Position numbers and translations under genes: made by a program. 64,000 nt of DNA, taken from NCBI RefSeq assembly GCF_002913045.1, contig NZ_PPAF01000038.1:1-64000 (forward strand), read 5' to 3'. Shown one piece after another: positions 26,754 to 36,039 of this stretch. A model generated the notes under the pieces. It searched no databases, had not been told where the DNA came from, and worked only from the letters and a program-made list of their open reading frames with translations. This DNA is from Campylobacter concisus. GTDB taxonomy: Bacteria > Campylobacterota > Campylobacteria > Campylobacterales > Campylobacteraceae. The number at the start of each line of letters is the position of its first letter. Position 1 is the stretch's first letter.

Positions 26754-28009
26754 GGAATAGATTTATACTACAATTAGCATCTGGTGCTATGATGCTAATT
26801 GTAGTTATTTCGGTAATGCTTTATCACTATATAAGGGTTACCGTTTTTCAAAGTGTAGTTAATGAGCTAAACTATCAAGCAGAAGCTTATAAAAAAAATC
26901 CTCAAAATTTCAATCCTTTAAATTCAAAAACATTTACGATAGAAAATCCAAATAAAACTCTAGCAACGATAAAAACAGACGGGCCACAAGATAGAGAAAC
27001 ATATATCGTAACACGAAAATCAAAGGATCAGAGTAAAACTTTTTTAATAACAAAACTTGATGAAAGCAGTTATTTAAGCCTAGAAAAAGATACTACTCTT
27101 CAAGCCCATATAGTAGAAGAAATTTTTATAGATATTATAATCGTAAATGTATCAGCGATACTTTTGGTACTTTTTTATGCACTATTTTTATCAAGAATGC
27201 TTTTAATACCTATAAAAATTTTAAGTCACAAGCTTACAAATTTAGATGAAAAATTTCTTCATGAGATCGATATAAAAAGTCTACCAGATGAGTTTTTACC
27301 ACTTGGACAGAGCATAAATAGGCTAATCTCTCGTATCCAAACATTTGTCTTATACCAAAAAGAGCTTTTTGTAGGCGTGGCACATGAGTTAAAAACACCG
27401 TTGGCCGTAATGAAAACAAAAAATGAAGTTACGCTTTTAAAGCCACGCGAGAGCGAAAAATATATCGAGGCACTAAAATCAAACAATGAAGCTATAAACG
27501 GCATGAACGCGATGATAAGTTCTGTGCTTGAGATCGGTCGCCAAGAGGGAGTCCAGTTTGAAGAGCCAGTAAATACCGATGTCATAGGATTTTTAAAAAA
27601 ACTTGTGAAAAACTATGAGATACTTGCGAAAAATGATGAAAAAAATATAAAACTGGACCTAAAACCAGAAATTTTAAATCTAAAAATACAAACTAGCTTG
27701 CTAACTCACATTGTGCAAAATTTTGTTCAAAATGCCATTAAATTTTCACCAAAAAATAGCACCATTACGATTAGCTCTAAGCTTATAAAAAATAAATTTA
27801 TCATCGAAGTAATAGATGAAGGAATAGGCATAGATGAGAGTAAAGATTTATTTGCTCCATTTAAAAGATATGGCGACAAAGGTGGTGCTGGACTTGGATT
27901 ATTTCTAGCTAAAGGTGCGGCACAAGCTCTTGGTGGCGAAGTAGACATTAAAAATAGAAATGATAGAAGCGGTGCAGTCGCAAGCCTAGTTTTAAATATA
28001 AAAGGATAA
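26732..28009 (+). CDS. sensor histidine kinase paired with the CosR-type regulator
   Basis: The 425-residue kinase has two membrane helices (about 12-36 and 131-153) enclosing a ~95-residue periplasmic sensor region, then a HAMP-like linker. The H-box is VGVAHELKTPLAV with His at about 218. The N-box is QNFVQNAIKFSP, the G1 box VIDEGIGID and the G2 box GGAGLGLFLAKG, so it should be catalytically active. The start is a TTG inside the end of cosR (22-base overlap) without a clear ribosome site, which suggests translational coupling; the exact first codon is uncertain. Confidence 0.88.
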   Translation: MFSQKSLRNRFILQLASGAMMLIVVISVMLYHYIRVTVFQSVVNELNYQAEAYKKNPQNFNPLNSKTFTIENPNKTLATIKTDGPQDRETYIVTRKSKDQSKTFLITKLDESSYLSLEKDTTLQAHIVEEIFIDIIIVNVSAILLVLFYALFLSRMLLIPIKILSHKLTNLDEKFLHEIDIKSLPDEFLPLGQSINRLISRIQTFVLYQKELFVGVAHELKTPLAVMKTKNEVTLLKPRESEKYIEALKSNNEAINGMNAMISSVLEIGRQEGVQFEEPVNTDVIGFLKKLVKNYEILAKNDEKNIKLDLKPEILNLKIQTSLLTHIVQNFVQNAIKFSPKNSTITISSKLIKNKFIIEVIDEGIGIDESKDLFAPFKRYGDKGGAGLGLFLAKGAAQALGGEVDIKNRNDRSGAVASLVLNIKG

Positions 28010-28011
28010 AA

Positions 28012-29460
28012 ATGGCAAAAAGAACCGCAGTAATCGACCTTGGCTCAAATTCTATGCGAATGGCGATATTTGAGAGAACGTCACGCTTAGCGTTTTTTAT
28101 ACTAGCTGAATATAAAACAAAAGTGCGTCTAGGCGAAGGCGGATATGGCTCAAACAATAAAATATCCGAAAGCTCAATGGAAAAAGCGCTAAAGGCTTTT
28201 AGCGAATTTTCAAATATCATAAAAAGCTACAAATGCAATAAAGTCTTATGTGTTGGAACTTCAGCGCTTAGGGACGCTCCAAACTCAAATATTCTGATCT
28301 CTCTTTTAAGAAAAAAGCTTGGTATAAATTTAAAAGTCATTGACGGCAAAGAAGAGGCTACTTTTGGTGCGATCGCAGCCAAAAATTTACTCCATAATAT
28401 CGATGAATGCGTCACTATCGATATCGGTGGCGGATCAACTGAACTTGCCAGAATAAGCAAAGGCAAAATAATAGATACGCTCTCACTTGACATTGGCACA
28501 GTTAGGTTAAAAGAGCTTTTTTTTGATAAAAAAAACTTAAATAAATTGCCAAAATTTTTAGAACAAGTTACAAAACAGATAGATGAGCGATTTAAATGCC
28601 AAAATATAATCGCTATTGGAGGCTCTCTTAGAGCGATATCATCTGCCATAATGAGCAAAAATTTATATCCGCTCTCTTCACTGCATGGCTTTTGCTATAA
28701 GTTTAGCGACGAGCAAGCCTACATCGAGAGCTTCGCAAACGTTAGCGTGCTTGAACTAAATAAATTTCCTATAAAAAAAGATAGATACGACACCATTAGA
28801 GAGGGTGCACATATCTTTTTAGCCCTTGCCAAAGCTCTAAATGCCAAAAATATCATCACAAGCGGCGTTGGTGTAAGAGAGGGTGTATTTTTAAAAGATT
28901 TTTTACGTCCAAGTCTTAAATTTCCACAAAATTTTAACCCAAGTATTAAAAGCTTGCAAGATCGCTTCATACTTTCCTGCAACAAGACTGTGTCAAGATA
29001 TGCAAAAGATATATTTATGGTATTAAAAAAACTTCACGGTCTAAGCGATAACTATCTTGAAGTGCTTTTAGTTGCTACAAAACTTCACAATGTCGGTCAA
29101 GAGATTGGCTTTTATGGCGATCATAAAAACTCAGCCTATATAGTCCTAAATGCCTTAAATTATGGCTTTTCGCATGAACAAAAAGCATTGATTGCAGTAG
29201 TAATTGGCACAAACGGAAAGAAAAATATCTATGAATTTGAGCGATATAAAAATTTACTTCCAAAAGCCGAGTGTATAAGATGGCTAAGCTTTATACTCTC
29301 ACTAGCAAAGGCACTTGATCTAACCTGTGAAAGGCTAAATTTAAACTTCGAATTTAGTGGGCATACGTTAAAAATAGAAGGCGCAAAAGAATTTGCTATG
29401 GCAAAAGAAGAGATAAAAAAGATCACAAAACCTGAAATTTTTGCTATTTCGTTTGTATAA
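28012..29460 (+). CDS. Ppx/GppA exopolyphosphatase / pppGpp phosphatase
   Basis: Sugar-kinase/Hsp70-fold enzyme of 482 residues. The N-terminus is AVIDLGSNSMRMAIFE (phosphate 1 loop), VGTSALRDAPN follows, and phosphate 2 is TIDIGGGSTELARI. The C-terminal ~180 residues look like the HD-type domain of long Ppx proteins (KLHNVGQEIGFYGDHKNSAYI). It could hydrolyse polyphosphate or convert pppGpp to ppGpp; sequence alone cannot decide. It begins 2 bases after the kinase stop, so it belongs to the cosR operon. Confidence 0.88.
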   Translation: MAKRTAVIDLGSNSMRMAIFERTSRLAFFILAEYKTKVRLGEGGYGSNNKISESSMEKALKAFSEFSNIIKSYKCNKVLCVGTSALRDAPNSNILISLLRKKLGINLKVIDGKEEATFGAIAAKNLLHNIDECVTIDIGGGSTELARISKGKIIDTLSLDIGTVRLKELFFDKKNLNKLPKFLEQVTKQIDERFKCQNIIAIGGSLRAISSAIMSKNLYPLSSLHGFCYKFSDEQAYIESFANVSVLELNKFPIKKDRYDTIREGAHIFLALAKALNAKNIITSGVGVREGVFLKDFLRPSLKFPQNFNPSIKSLQDRFILSCNKTVSRYAKDIFMVLKKLHGLSDNYLEVLLVATKLHNVGQEIGFYGDHKNSAYIVLNALNYGFSHEQKALIAVVIGTNGKKNIYEFERYKNLLPKAECIRWLSFILSLAKALDLTCERLNLNFEFSGHTLKIEGAKEFAMAKEEIKKITKPEIFAISFV

Positions 29461-29542
29461 ATTTTGAAACTAGCTTTAACGTATAAAAATTTTAGGCAAG
29501 TAAGGTTAAAAATTTACTCAGAATAAGACCTGATTATTGGAT

Positions 29543-29573
29543 GAGAATTTTAGCTAAAACTACTAAAATTCTC
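29543..29573. terminator. hairpin between convergent ppx and fliO
   Basis: GAGAATTTTAG (29543-29553) and CTAAAATTCTC (29563-29573) form a perfect 11-bp stem with a 9-base loop, overlapping the fliO stop codon. There is no long T run on either side, so function as a bidirectional terminator is likely but not certain. Confidence 0.55.
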
Positions 29574-30441
29574 CACTCATCTTATCTTTATAGTTACTTA
29601 AACTATTTTTTCGCTCTTCTAAAAATGAGCTTAGTTTTTTCTTGTTCTCTTCGAAAAATATAGCAAAATCTTGCTCGTTTTGGATCTTGTCCTCACCAAA
29701 GCTATCAAGCATTACATTTGAGCTACCAACTATCACTAAATAACGTCTATTTTCATAGCTTAATAGCATTAGTTTATTAGTGCGATCAAGATATTTTTCA
29801 TAGATGATATTTACGCCACTATTTTGATTTTTAAGTAGCCAGTTCATTGATTTTGTATCATTTTGAGACTGATTTCTAGGTGTTTTAAACCCGCTAAAAT
29901 CATTACTCTTTGAAGTAATATATCTTTTAAATACATATAAAAATACAAGAAGCACAATAAGCACACTTAAGACTATAAAATACCTTGAGTCTATATTCAG
30001 CATAGGCTCTTCATCTATCTTTGGTGTGCTAGGAGTCTCTATTTTTGCACTAGCTTGAGGCATATTTTGTATTTGAGGTTTTGTATTTTTTAGAGTTACA
30101 CGAATGCGGAGCCCAAAACTATCAGTCGTCTTTGATGCATTTACGATAATAGCATCATTTGAGCGCAAATTTAAGACAAGCGAGTTTTGCTTTGGCTCTA
30201 TCTCAAGCTCTTGAATAATCTTTGAGTTTATGTCTTTACTAGCACTTTGATCGTAATTTAGCGAATTTAATATCAAAGATGTTGTGTCTTTTTCGCGCTT
30301 TTGAAAGATATTGCCCTCGTAAGGCGCATCAAAACTAAGCATGATATCGACCCTGTCGGTGCGCTCATAGATGTTATACGTTAGCAAGTTAGAAGCTAAA
30401 ATTTGTGTCGCAAAAAGCAGAAAAAATAGTATAAATTTCAT
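29563..30441 (-). CDS. fliO: flagellar export apparatus protein FliO (epsilonproteobacterial form)
   Basis: The 292-residue product has a signal peptide (KFILFFLLFATQILAS), a ~130-residue periplasmic domain of AMIN-like beta character, one membrane segment (YFIVLSVLIVLLVFLYVF, about 150-168) and a cytoplasmic part with INIIYEKYLDRTNKLMLLSY-like sequence that resembles the FliO core (KLMLLSYENRRYLVIVGS). FliO helps assemble FliP in the type III flagellar export gate. The large N-terminal domain is the form found in Helicobacter and Campylobacter. It overlaps fliN by 4 bases. Confidence 0.75.
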   Translation of the reverse strand: MKFILFFLLFATQILASNLLTYNIYERTDRVDIMLSFDAPYEGNIFQKREKDTTSLILNSLNYDQSASKDINSKIIQELEIEPKQNSLVLNLRSNDAIIVNASKTTDSFGLRIRVTLKNTKPQIQNMPQASAKIETPSTPKIDEEPMLNIDSRYFIVLSVLIVLLVFLYVFKRYITSKSNDFSGFKTPRNQSQNDTKSMNWLLKNQNSGVNIIYEKYLDRTNKLMLLSYENRRYLVIVGSSNVMLDSFGEDKIQNEQDFAIFFEENKKKLSSFLEERKNSLSNYKDKMSGEF

Positions 30442-30755
30442 AAAAGTTCTTTTTTGAAGTACTGAATAACTGACTTTGAGTCCAAAATTTCATTTATCCT
30501 GATGGCTAAATTTTTCTCATAAACCATTACTTCGCCTTTTCCAAAAATTCTATTATTTATATATAGCTCCACACTCTCACCAGCTGGCTTTTCAAGGTCT
30601 ATGACCGAGCCAGCTTCAAATTTCAAAAGCTCATTTATGCTAACCGTGGTAGTTCCTAGCTCAGCTATAAAATCAACGCTTATATCCATAAGCTCATCAT
30701 AGCTCTTAAAAAGCCCTAGCTGCTCTAGCGTCTCTATCGCACTCTCGTCGTTCAT
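30438..30755 (-). CDS. fliN: flagellar motor switch protein FliN
   Basis: C-ring protein of 105 residues with the C-terminal SpoA domain: DFIAELGTTTVSINELLKF, AGSVIDLEKPAGESVELYIN and EVMVYEKNLAIRI are the usual blocks. It is the short form without a CheC-like N-domain. It overlaps both neighbours (CheX-like gene upstream, fliO downstream), forming a three-gene flagellar unit after the trp genes, as in C. jejuni. Confidence 0.92.
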   Translation of the reverse strand: MNDESAIETLEQLGLFKSYDELMDISVDFIAELGTTTVSINELLKFEAGSVIDLEKPAGESVELYINNRIFGKGEVMVYEKNLAIRINEILDSKSVIQYFKKELL

Positions 30756-31171
30756 TGTATGTCATAGCCTATTTGAAATGTTCTATTTTTTATTTTATAT
30801 ATAAATTTTTCTTTTAGCTTTATGCCAAAATTTTCAACTTCGCCTAAAAATTCAGGCGTTCCAAGCTTATAAGCATTTGGCTCTTTTTCATTTAGTAAAT
30901 TTTTAGCTTTGCCAATGATCTGATTTGCTATCTCTTTACAAAGATCGTCTAGATCACCACCATCAACATCTTCGTGACCAAAAAAGGCATTCATAAAAAT
31001 TTTCAAAGTATCTTTTTTAAAAAATAGGTAAAAATGATACTCGCTTTTGCCCTTATAGACTGGTATGCTAGCTCCGTAAAATCCTTTGCCCAGACTCTTG
31101 CCAAACTCTAAATCTAGCCCTAAAGTATCCTTGCAAAGATAGCTTGTAGCTTCATCTATAACTTTTCTCAT
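30752..31171 (-). CDS. CheX/CheC-like protein
   Basis: The 139-residue soluble protein lies directly upstream of fliN with an overlap. Its middle, DLDDLCKEIANQIIGKAKN, resembles the E-x2-N-x2-x-G-x-AK helix of the CheC/CheX phosphatase family, where Glu and Asn are catalytic for CheY-P. The rest (SIPVYKGKSEYHFYLFFKK, then a beta-rich C-terminus) fits the fold. The second catalytic helix is not present, as in CheX, which has one site. The role in CheY-P dephosphorylation or motor assembly is inferred. Confidence 0.6.
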   Translation of the reverse strand: MRKVIDEATSYLCKDTLGLDLEFGKSLGKGFYGASIPVYKGKSEYHFYLFFKKDTLKIFMNAFFGHEDVDGGDLDDLCKEIANQIIGKAKNLLNEKEPNAYKLGTPEFLGEVENFGIKLKEKFIYKIKNRTFQIGYDIQ

Positions 31172-31249
31172 ATCTCTTCCTTAAGACTTGAAATGCATTT
31201 TCAATTATACTTTGGCTTTACTAAATTAGCTATAAATTTATTAAGCATT

Positions 31250-31999
31250 TTAAAAGAGTTTATCTATCTCTTTTGCTAGCTTTTCACCGCTAAATTCGGC
31301 ACAAAGCTTAACTATTTGCGTACCTATGATTGCTCCATCAGCATATTTTTTTACTTCATTAACATCATCTTTGTTTTTGATACCAAAGCCAACAGCCACC
31401 GGTAAATTACTCTTTTTCTTAAGCTCTAGGACCAAATTTTTTATCCTATCTTCATCAGCCCTTTTTGAGCCACTAACGCCTATCGCACCAAGAGCGTAAA
31501 TAAATCCTGAGCCAAATTTTAAAATTCCATCCGCTCTACTACCAGATGTGACGCTGATAAGTGGTATCAGGCTTAAATTTAGATCCTTGCACTTTAGAGC
31601 AAATTCCTCGCACTCCTCGCAAGGCAGATCCGGCACGATAAAGCCGCTAACTCCAGCTTCAACTGATCTTTTTAGAAATTTATCAACGCCATAAGCAAAG
31701 ATGATGTTGTAATAAACCAAAAATACAAGTGGCTTTGTCACTTTTGCCTTACAACTCTCAAGTATGTCAAAGACAACGTCGGTATTTACGCCATTTTGCA
31801 CCGTCTCAAAGCTAGCTTGCGCTATGAGTTTGCCATCAGCCAGCGGGTCAGAGTAAGGGATGCCGATCTCGACTAGATCAAGCGTGCTCTCATCTAAATT
31901 TTCTAAAAATTCCTTCGTTTTTTCTAAGCTTGGATATCCAGCCACTATGTAGCCGATGTTTGCCTTTTTGCCGTTAAATGCACTTTTTATCTTATCCAT
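31250..31999 (-). CDS. trpA: tryptophan synthase alpha chain
   Basis: Cleaves indole-3-glycerol phosphate to indole, passed by channel to TrpB. TIM barrel of 249 residues with the catalytic Glu in [15 protein letters not shown] (E and D of that loop) and the phosphate loop VAVGFGIKN. Overlaps trpB by 8 bases. It is last of the trp genes here; 78 bases separate it from the flagellar genes that follow. Confidence 0.96.
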   Translation of the reverse strand: MDKIKSAFNGKKANIGYIVAGYPSLEKTKEFLENLDESTLDLVEIGIPYSDPLADGKLIAQASFETVQNGVNTDVVFDILESCKAKVTKPLVFLVYYNIIFAYGVDKFLKRSVEAGVSGFIVPDLPCEECEEFALKCKDLNLSLIPLISVTSGSRADGILKFGSGFIYALGAIGVSGSKRADEDRIKNLVLELKKKSNLPVAVGFGIKNKDDVNEVKKYADGAIIGTQIVKLCAEFSGEKLAKEIDKLF

Positions 32000-33173
32000 A
32001 AATTTTTCCTTTTTCGTAGCCGATAACTGTGTTTATGTCCTTATCGCCCCTGCCTGAGACGTTTACAACTATGACGCTTTTTTTATCTAGTTTTGGGCAA
32101 AGCTTTTCTAGATATGCCAGTGCATGCGCGCTCTCGATGGCTGGGATGATACCCTCCATCTTGCTTAGAAAATACAAAGCATTTATGCATTCATCATCGG
32201 TTACGGCTTCGTATTTTACCCTTTTGATATCGTTTAGGTGGGCGTGCTCTGGGCCGATGCCTGGGTAGTCAAGACCAGCTGAGATACTATGTACTGGCGA
32301 GATCATGCCATACTCATCTTGCAACACGGTCGTTTTCATACCGTGGATGATGCCGGTTTTGCCTTTGCTAAGCGTAGCTGCGTGATAAGGTGTCTCTATG
32401 CCAAGACCGCCAGCCTCAATACCTACCAAATTTACGCTCTCATCGTCCAAAAACGCACTAAAAACGCCAATAGCATTACTGCCGCCGCCGACGCAGGCGA
32501 TGACGTAGTCGGCCTTTTTGCCGTAGTCTACAAGCTGAGCTTTGGCCTCTGTGCCGATGATGCTTTGGAAGTCACGCACGATCTTTGGATATGGGTGCGG
32601 GCCAACGGCTGAGCCAATGACGTAAAATGCGCTCTCTATCTCATTTACCCACGCTTGTATGGCCGCCGTAGTCGCCTCTTTTAGCGTTTTTAAGCCGTCT
32701 TCTACGCTCACCACCTTTGCGCCAAGAAGCTGCATACGAAAGGCATTTAGCTGCTGTCTAGCCATGTCTGTTGCGCCCATATATACATCACACTCTAAGC
32801 CCAAAAGTGCCGCTGCAGTCGCTGTTGCCACGCCATGCTGACCAGCTCCAGTCTCAGCTAAAATTTTCCTTTTACCCATTTTTTTAGCAAGCAGCGCTTG
32901 AGCAAGAGCGTTATTTATCTTGTGTGCACCCGTGTGGTTTAGATCCTCTCTTTTTAGATAAATTTCATGTCCGTAGTGCTCGCTTAGGCGCTTTGCAAAA
33001 AAGAGCGGACTAGGCCTGCCAACGTAGTTTTTAAGCAGATCATCAAGCTCGACTTTAAACTCTTTTGTCTTTGCGATGCTCTCATAAGCATTTTCTAGCT
33101 CATCAAGTGCAAACATCACCGTCTCAGGCACAAACTGCCCGCCAAATTTTCCAAAATATGCTTTACTGTTCAT
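31992..33173 (-). CDS. trpB: tryptophan synthase beta chain
   Basis: PLP enzyme of 393 residues that joins indole to serine. The PLP lysine lies in [13 protein letters not shown], the [12 protein letters not shown] loop follows, and the glycine-rich phosphate site is [10 protein letters not shown]. It starts at ATG 33173, overlapping the trpF end by 11 bases. Full length and intact. Confidence 0.97.
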   Translation of the reverse strand: MNSKAYFGKFGGQFVPETVMFALDELENAYESIAKTKEFKVELDDLLKNYVGRPSPLFFAKRLSEHYGHEIYLKREDLNHTGAHKINNALAQALLAKKMGKRKILAETGAGQHGVATATAAALLGLECDVYMGATDMARQQLNAFRMQLLGAKVVSVEDGLKTLKEATTAAIQAWVNEIESAFYVIGSAVGPHPYPKIVRDFQSIIGTEAKAQLVDYGKKADYVIACVGGGSNAIGVFSAFLDDESVNLVGIEAGGLGIETPYHAATLSKGKTGIIHGMKTTVLQDEYGMISPVHSISAGLDYPGIGPEHAHLNDIKRVKYEAVTDDECINALYFLSKMEGIIPAIESAHALAYLEKLCPKLDKKSVIVVNVSGRGDKDINTVIGYEKGKIYG

Positions 33174-33777
33174 ATTCTACCTCACCTATGATCTTTAAAA
33201 TTCTCTCTATCTTTTGTGCATCTTTTATGCCGTTTTCGTCCTCGACTTTTGAGTTGATATCGACTAGAGCTGGCTTAAATTTGAGTGCCTCTTTTATGTT
33301 GTGCTCGCCTATGCCCCCAGCCATGCCAAATTTAAACTTGACCTCTTTTAAAATTTCCCACTCAAAGCTAGTGCCGTTTCCACCAGCATTTTCGCCCTTG
33401 TAGTCAAAAAGCGCCATGTCAAAATGCTTAAAATCAACCTCTGGCAAGCTATCTTTCACGCTAAAAACCTGCCAAATCTCAAGCCCCATATCTTTTAAAT
33501 TTGCACCTAAATTTTCACTCACCACTCCATGCACCTGAGCCACGTCAAGACCAGCAAACTGGCAAATTTCCATTATCTCGCACTCACTTTGCTCCACAAA
33601 AACGCCAACTACTTTTTTGCCATTGCTGTGAGCAAATTTTGCTATCTGCCTAGCTAAATTTAGCTCGACCCTTCTTTTACTTTTGGCAAATATCAGCCCT
33701 ATAAAATCAATCTCCAAAGCACAAACCGCACTCGCCTCATCTAGCGTTTTGATGCCACAAATTTTAACTAGCGCCAT
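33163..33777 (-). CDS. trpF: phosphoribosylanthranilate isomerase
   Basis: TIM-barrel enzyme of 204 residues. The N-terminal [12 protein letters not shown] carries the catalytic Cys, [12 protein letters not shown] follows, the catalytic Asp is in [20 protein letters not shown], and the phosphate loop is [10 protein letters not shown]. It abuts the trpGD start. No trpC (indoleglycerol phosphate synthase) is in this cluster; in C. jejuni trpC is elsewhere. Confidence 0.95.
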   Translation of the reverse strand: MALVKICGIKTLDEASAVCALEIDFIGLIFAKSKRRVELNLARQIAKFAHSNGKKVVGVFVEQSECEIMEICQFAGLDVAQVHGVVSENLGANLKDMGLEIWQVFSVKDSLPEVDFKHFDMALFDYKGENAGGNGTSFEWEILKEVKFKFGMAGGIGEHNIKEALKFKPALVDINSKVEDENGIKDAQKIERILKIIGEVEYEQ

Positions 33778-35381
33778 TACACTTGCGCCTTTATAAACTC
33801 TTCATAAAATTTATACGCCTTGCCAGAATTTATCGCTTCAAGCACCATTTTTTTGGCCTCGTCCGGGCTCTTTGCGCCATCAGCCGCGTAGAGCGCAAAC
33901 ATCGCGTTAAAGACCACGATGTCAAATTTTGCCCCCTGCTCCTCGCCTTTTAGCGTGCGGATCAATGTTTTGGCGTTTTCTTCAGGCGTGCCGCCCTCGA
34001 TATCGCTGTGAAGCGCTCTTTTAAAGCCAAACTGCTCTGGCGTGATGCTGTACTCAAAAATTTCGCCATTTTTTAGCTCTACAACGCTTGTTTCACTACA
34101 AAGCGTGATCTCGTCTAGTCCGTCATCGCCACGGACGACCAAAGCGTGCTTTCTGCCAAGGATTTTAAGCGTCTGGGCGTAGAGCTTTAGCACTGGTTTG
34201 TGATAGACGCCAACTAGCTGATTTGTAAGGTTTAAATTTGGATTTAAAAGCGGCCCAAGCACGTTAAATACGGTCCTTATGGCAAGTCTTTGGCGCACTT
34301 CTCTCACCTCACCAACTAGCGGATGGAAAAATGGTGCGTGAAAGAAGGCTAAATCTTTACTAGCTAAATTTTCACGCTGTTTTGCCAGTGATTTTTCACT
34401 TTTTACGCCTAAAATTTCAAGCACATCAGAGCTGCCTGACTTGCTTGAAACTGCCTTATTGCCGTGTTTTGCGACCTTTATGCCAAGACTTGCAAGGATA
34501 AATGCCACCGTGGTTGAGATATTTATCGTCTTAAAGCCATCGCCTCCAGTGCCGCAAAGATCGATCATAGGCGTATCGTCGCGGTAAGTTTGCGAGTATT
34601 TTAGGATGTTTTTTGCAAGCGCAGCGAGGCTTTTTGGGTATAAGCTCTTTTCGCTAATGAGCACCAAAAGGGCTGAAAGCTGCACGATCTCGTACTCTTT
34701 GCTGGCTATTATCTCGCAAATTTGCTCAAAGTCACTATCATCAAGCGGTATGCTCTCTTGAAGCTTGATAAGATATGGCTTAAGCGAGCGAATTTTTGGC
34801 TCTTTTACCTCATCTTTTGCCTTGTGATTTACAAAATTTTCAACGATCTTTTTGCCGTATTGTGTGAAGTAGCTCTCGGGGTGAAACTGGATGCCAAAGA
34901 TCGGCTTATCTTTAACGCTAAGTGCCATAACTACGCCATCATCGCTTACCGCATCAGCGCTTAAGCTAGCTGGGAGCTCATCTACATAAAGCGAGTGGTA
35001 GCGCATAACCTCAAAGCGCTCAGGTAGCCCTGCAAAAAGTGGCTCTTTGTTTTTCACATCAATAAACGAGGTTTTACCGTGTAATGGGTTATCTAGTCTT
35101 TTTATCTTTGCGCCAAAACTAAGTCCTATAGCTTGGTGTCCGAGGCAAATTCCAAGCACCGGCACGCCAAGGTCGGCTTTTAGAATTTCTAAACAAACTC
35201 CGCTATCTTTTGGGTGCTTTGGCCCTGGGCTTAAAATGATCTTGCTTGGGTTTAGTTTTTTGATCTCGTCAACCGTGATCTTGTCATTTCTAACACATCT
35301 AACCTCTTCATCTGTAAGCTCTTTTACATACTGTTCAACATTAAAAACAAAACTATCGTAATTATCTATGAGTAAAATCAA
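33777..35381 (-). CDS. trpD: fused anthranilate synthase glutaminase / anthranilate phosphoribosyltransferase
   Basis: Bifunctional TrpG-TrpD protein of 534 residues. The glutaminase half (1-190) has LLIDNYDSFVFN, the nucleophile Cys in LGICLGHQAIG and the His/Glu in GIQFHPES. The transferase half (about 200-534) has LCGTGGDGFKTINIST and VAKHGNKAVSSKSGS. TrpG must pair with TrpE, but trpE is not next to it: recR lies upstream after an 85-base gap. In C. jejuni trpE precedes this gene. Confidence 0.95.
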   Translation of the reverse strand: MILLIDNYDSFVFNVEQYVKELTDEEVRCVRNDKITVDEIKKLNPSKIILSPGPKHPKDSGVCLEILKADLGVPVLGICLGHQAIGLSFGAKIKRLDNPLHGKTSFIDVKNKEPLFAGLPERFEVMRYHSLYVDELPASLSADAVSDDGVVMALSVKDKPIFGIQFHPESYFTQYGKKIVENFVNHKAKDEVKEPKIRSLKPYLIKLQESIPLDDSDFEQICEIIASKEYEIVQLSALLVLISEKSLYPKSLAALAKNILKYSQTYRDDTPMIDLCGTGGDGFKTINISTTVAFILASLGIKVAKHGNKAVSSKSGSSDVLEILGVKSEKSLAKQRENLASKDLAFFHAPFFHPLVGEVREVRQRLAIRTVFNVLGPLLNPNLNLTNQLVGVYHKPVLKLYAQTLKILGRKHALVVRGDDGLDEITLCSETSVVELKNGEIFEYSITPEQFGFKRALHSDIEGGTPEENAKTLIRTLKGEEQGAKFDIVVFNAMFALYAADGAKSPDEAKKMVLEAINSGKAYKFYEEFIKAQV

Positions 35382-35443
35382 CCTATATCCTTTAAATTTA
35401 GCAGCCGTTGAGCCTTAGCTAAATTTCTATAAATTTAGGCAAA

Positions 35444-35449
35444 ATTATA
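35444..35449 (-). promoter_or_regulatory. predicted -10 box for the trp genes
   Basis: ATTATA on the plus strand reads TATAAT on the minus strand, 63 bases before the trpGD start. The leader contains a small perfect hairpin (35419-35438, CTAAATTT arms) but no Trp-rich leader peptide that I can see. Confidence 0.45.
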
Positions 35450-35466
35450 ACTAAAAGAAAGTTTAA

Positions 35467-36039
35467 TTAGGCTTTTGTACGGCTTTCGTAGGCTTTTAAA
35501 AGTGAAAGCATGTCAACGTTTTCTAAATTTACACCAGTTGGCACGCCCTGAGCGATCTTACTAAATGAAATTTCACTCATGGCAAGCTTGTCCTCGACGT
35601 AAAGCATAAGCGCGTCAGAATTTAATCCCGGCGTAAAGGCAAAAACGACCTCTTTTGAGCCATTTTGTTTGATAGCATTTCGCAGCCTCTCTATGGCATC
35701 CTCGTCGATCTCGTCAAGCACGAAGTAAAGGCCATTATAGATGCCATTTTGCTCAAAAACTAAGATATCTTTTGGGCTCTCAACCAGCAAGATGACCTCA
35801 CTGTCTCTGCTCTCGTCGCTACAAATATCACAAATTTCATTTTCACTTAGCCCACCGCAACGCTCACAACGTTTGATAAATCTCACCGCATCTTCGATAT
35901 TTTGGGCAAGTCTTAGCCCTGTAAAGCTATCTTGCATGCAGACAAAATAGGCAAACCTTGCGGCTGATTTTTTACCAACACCAGGGAGCTTAGCAAAAGA
36001 CTCGGTTAGCTCGTTAAATTTTTCTAAGCCTCTTTTCAT
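35467..36039 (-). CDS. recR: recombination protein RecR
   Basis: DNA-repair clamp-like protein of the RecFOR pathway, 190 residues. Helix-hairpin-helix near the N-terminus (LPGVGKKSAARFAYF), a zinc finger CERCGGLSENEICDIC, and a Toprim domain starting VILLVESPKDILVFE. Overlaps racS by 4 bases, the same racR-racS-recR order as C. jejuni. Confidence 0.96.
   Translation of the reverse strand: MKRGLEKFNELTESFAKLPGVGKKSAARFAYFVCMQDSFTGLRLAQNIEDAVRFIKRCERCGGLSENEICDICSDESRDSEVILLVESPKDILVFEQNGIYNGLYFVLDEIDEDAIERLRNAIKQNGSKEVVFAFTPGLNSDALMLYVEDKLAMSEISFSKIAQGVPTGVNLENVDMLSLLKAYESRTKA

Noticed and set aside
35382-35466. Trp attenuator before trpGD
   Set aside because: A small hairpin is present but no leader peptide with Trp codons and no alternative stem.
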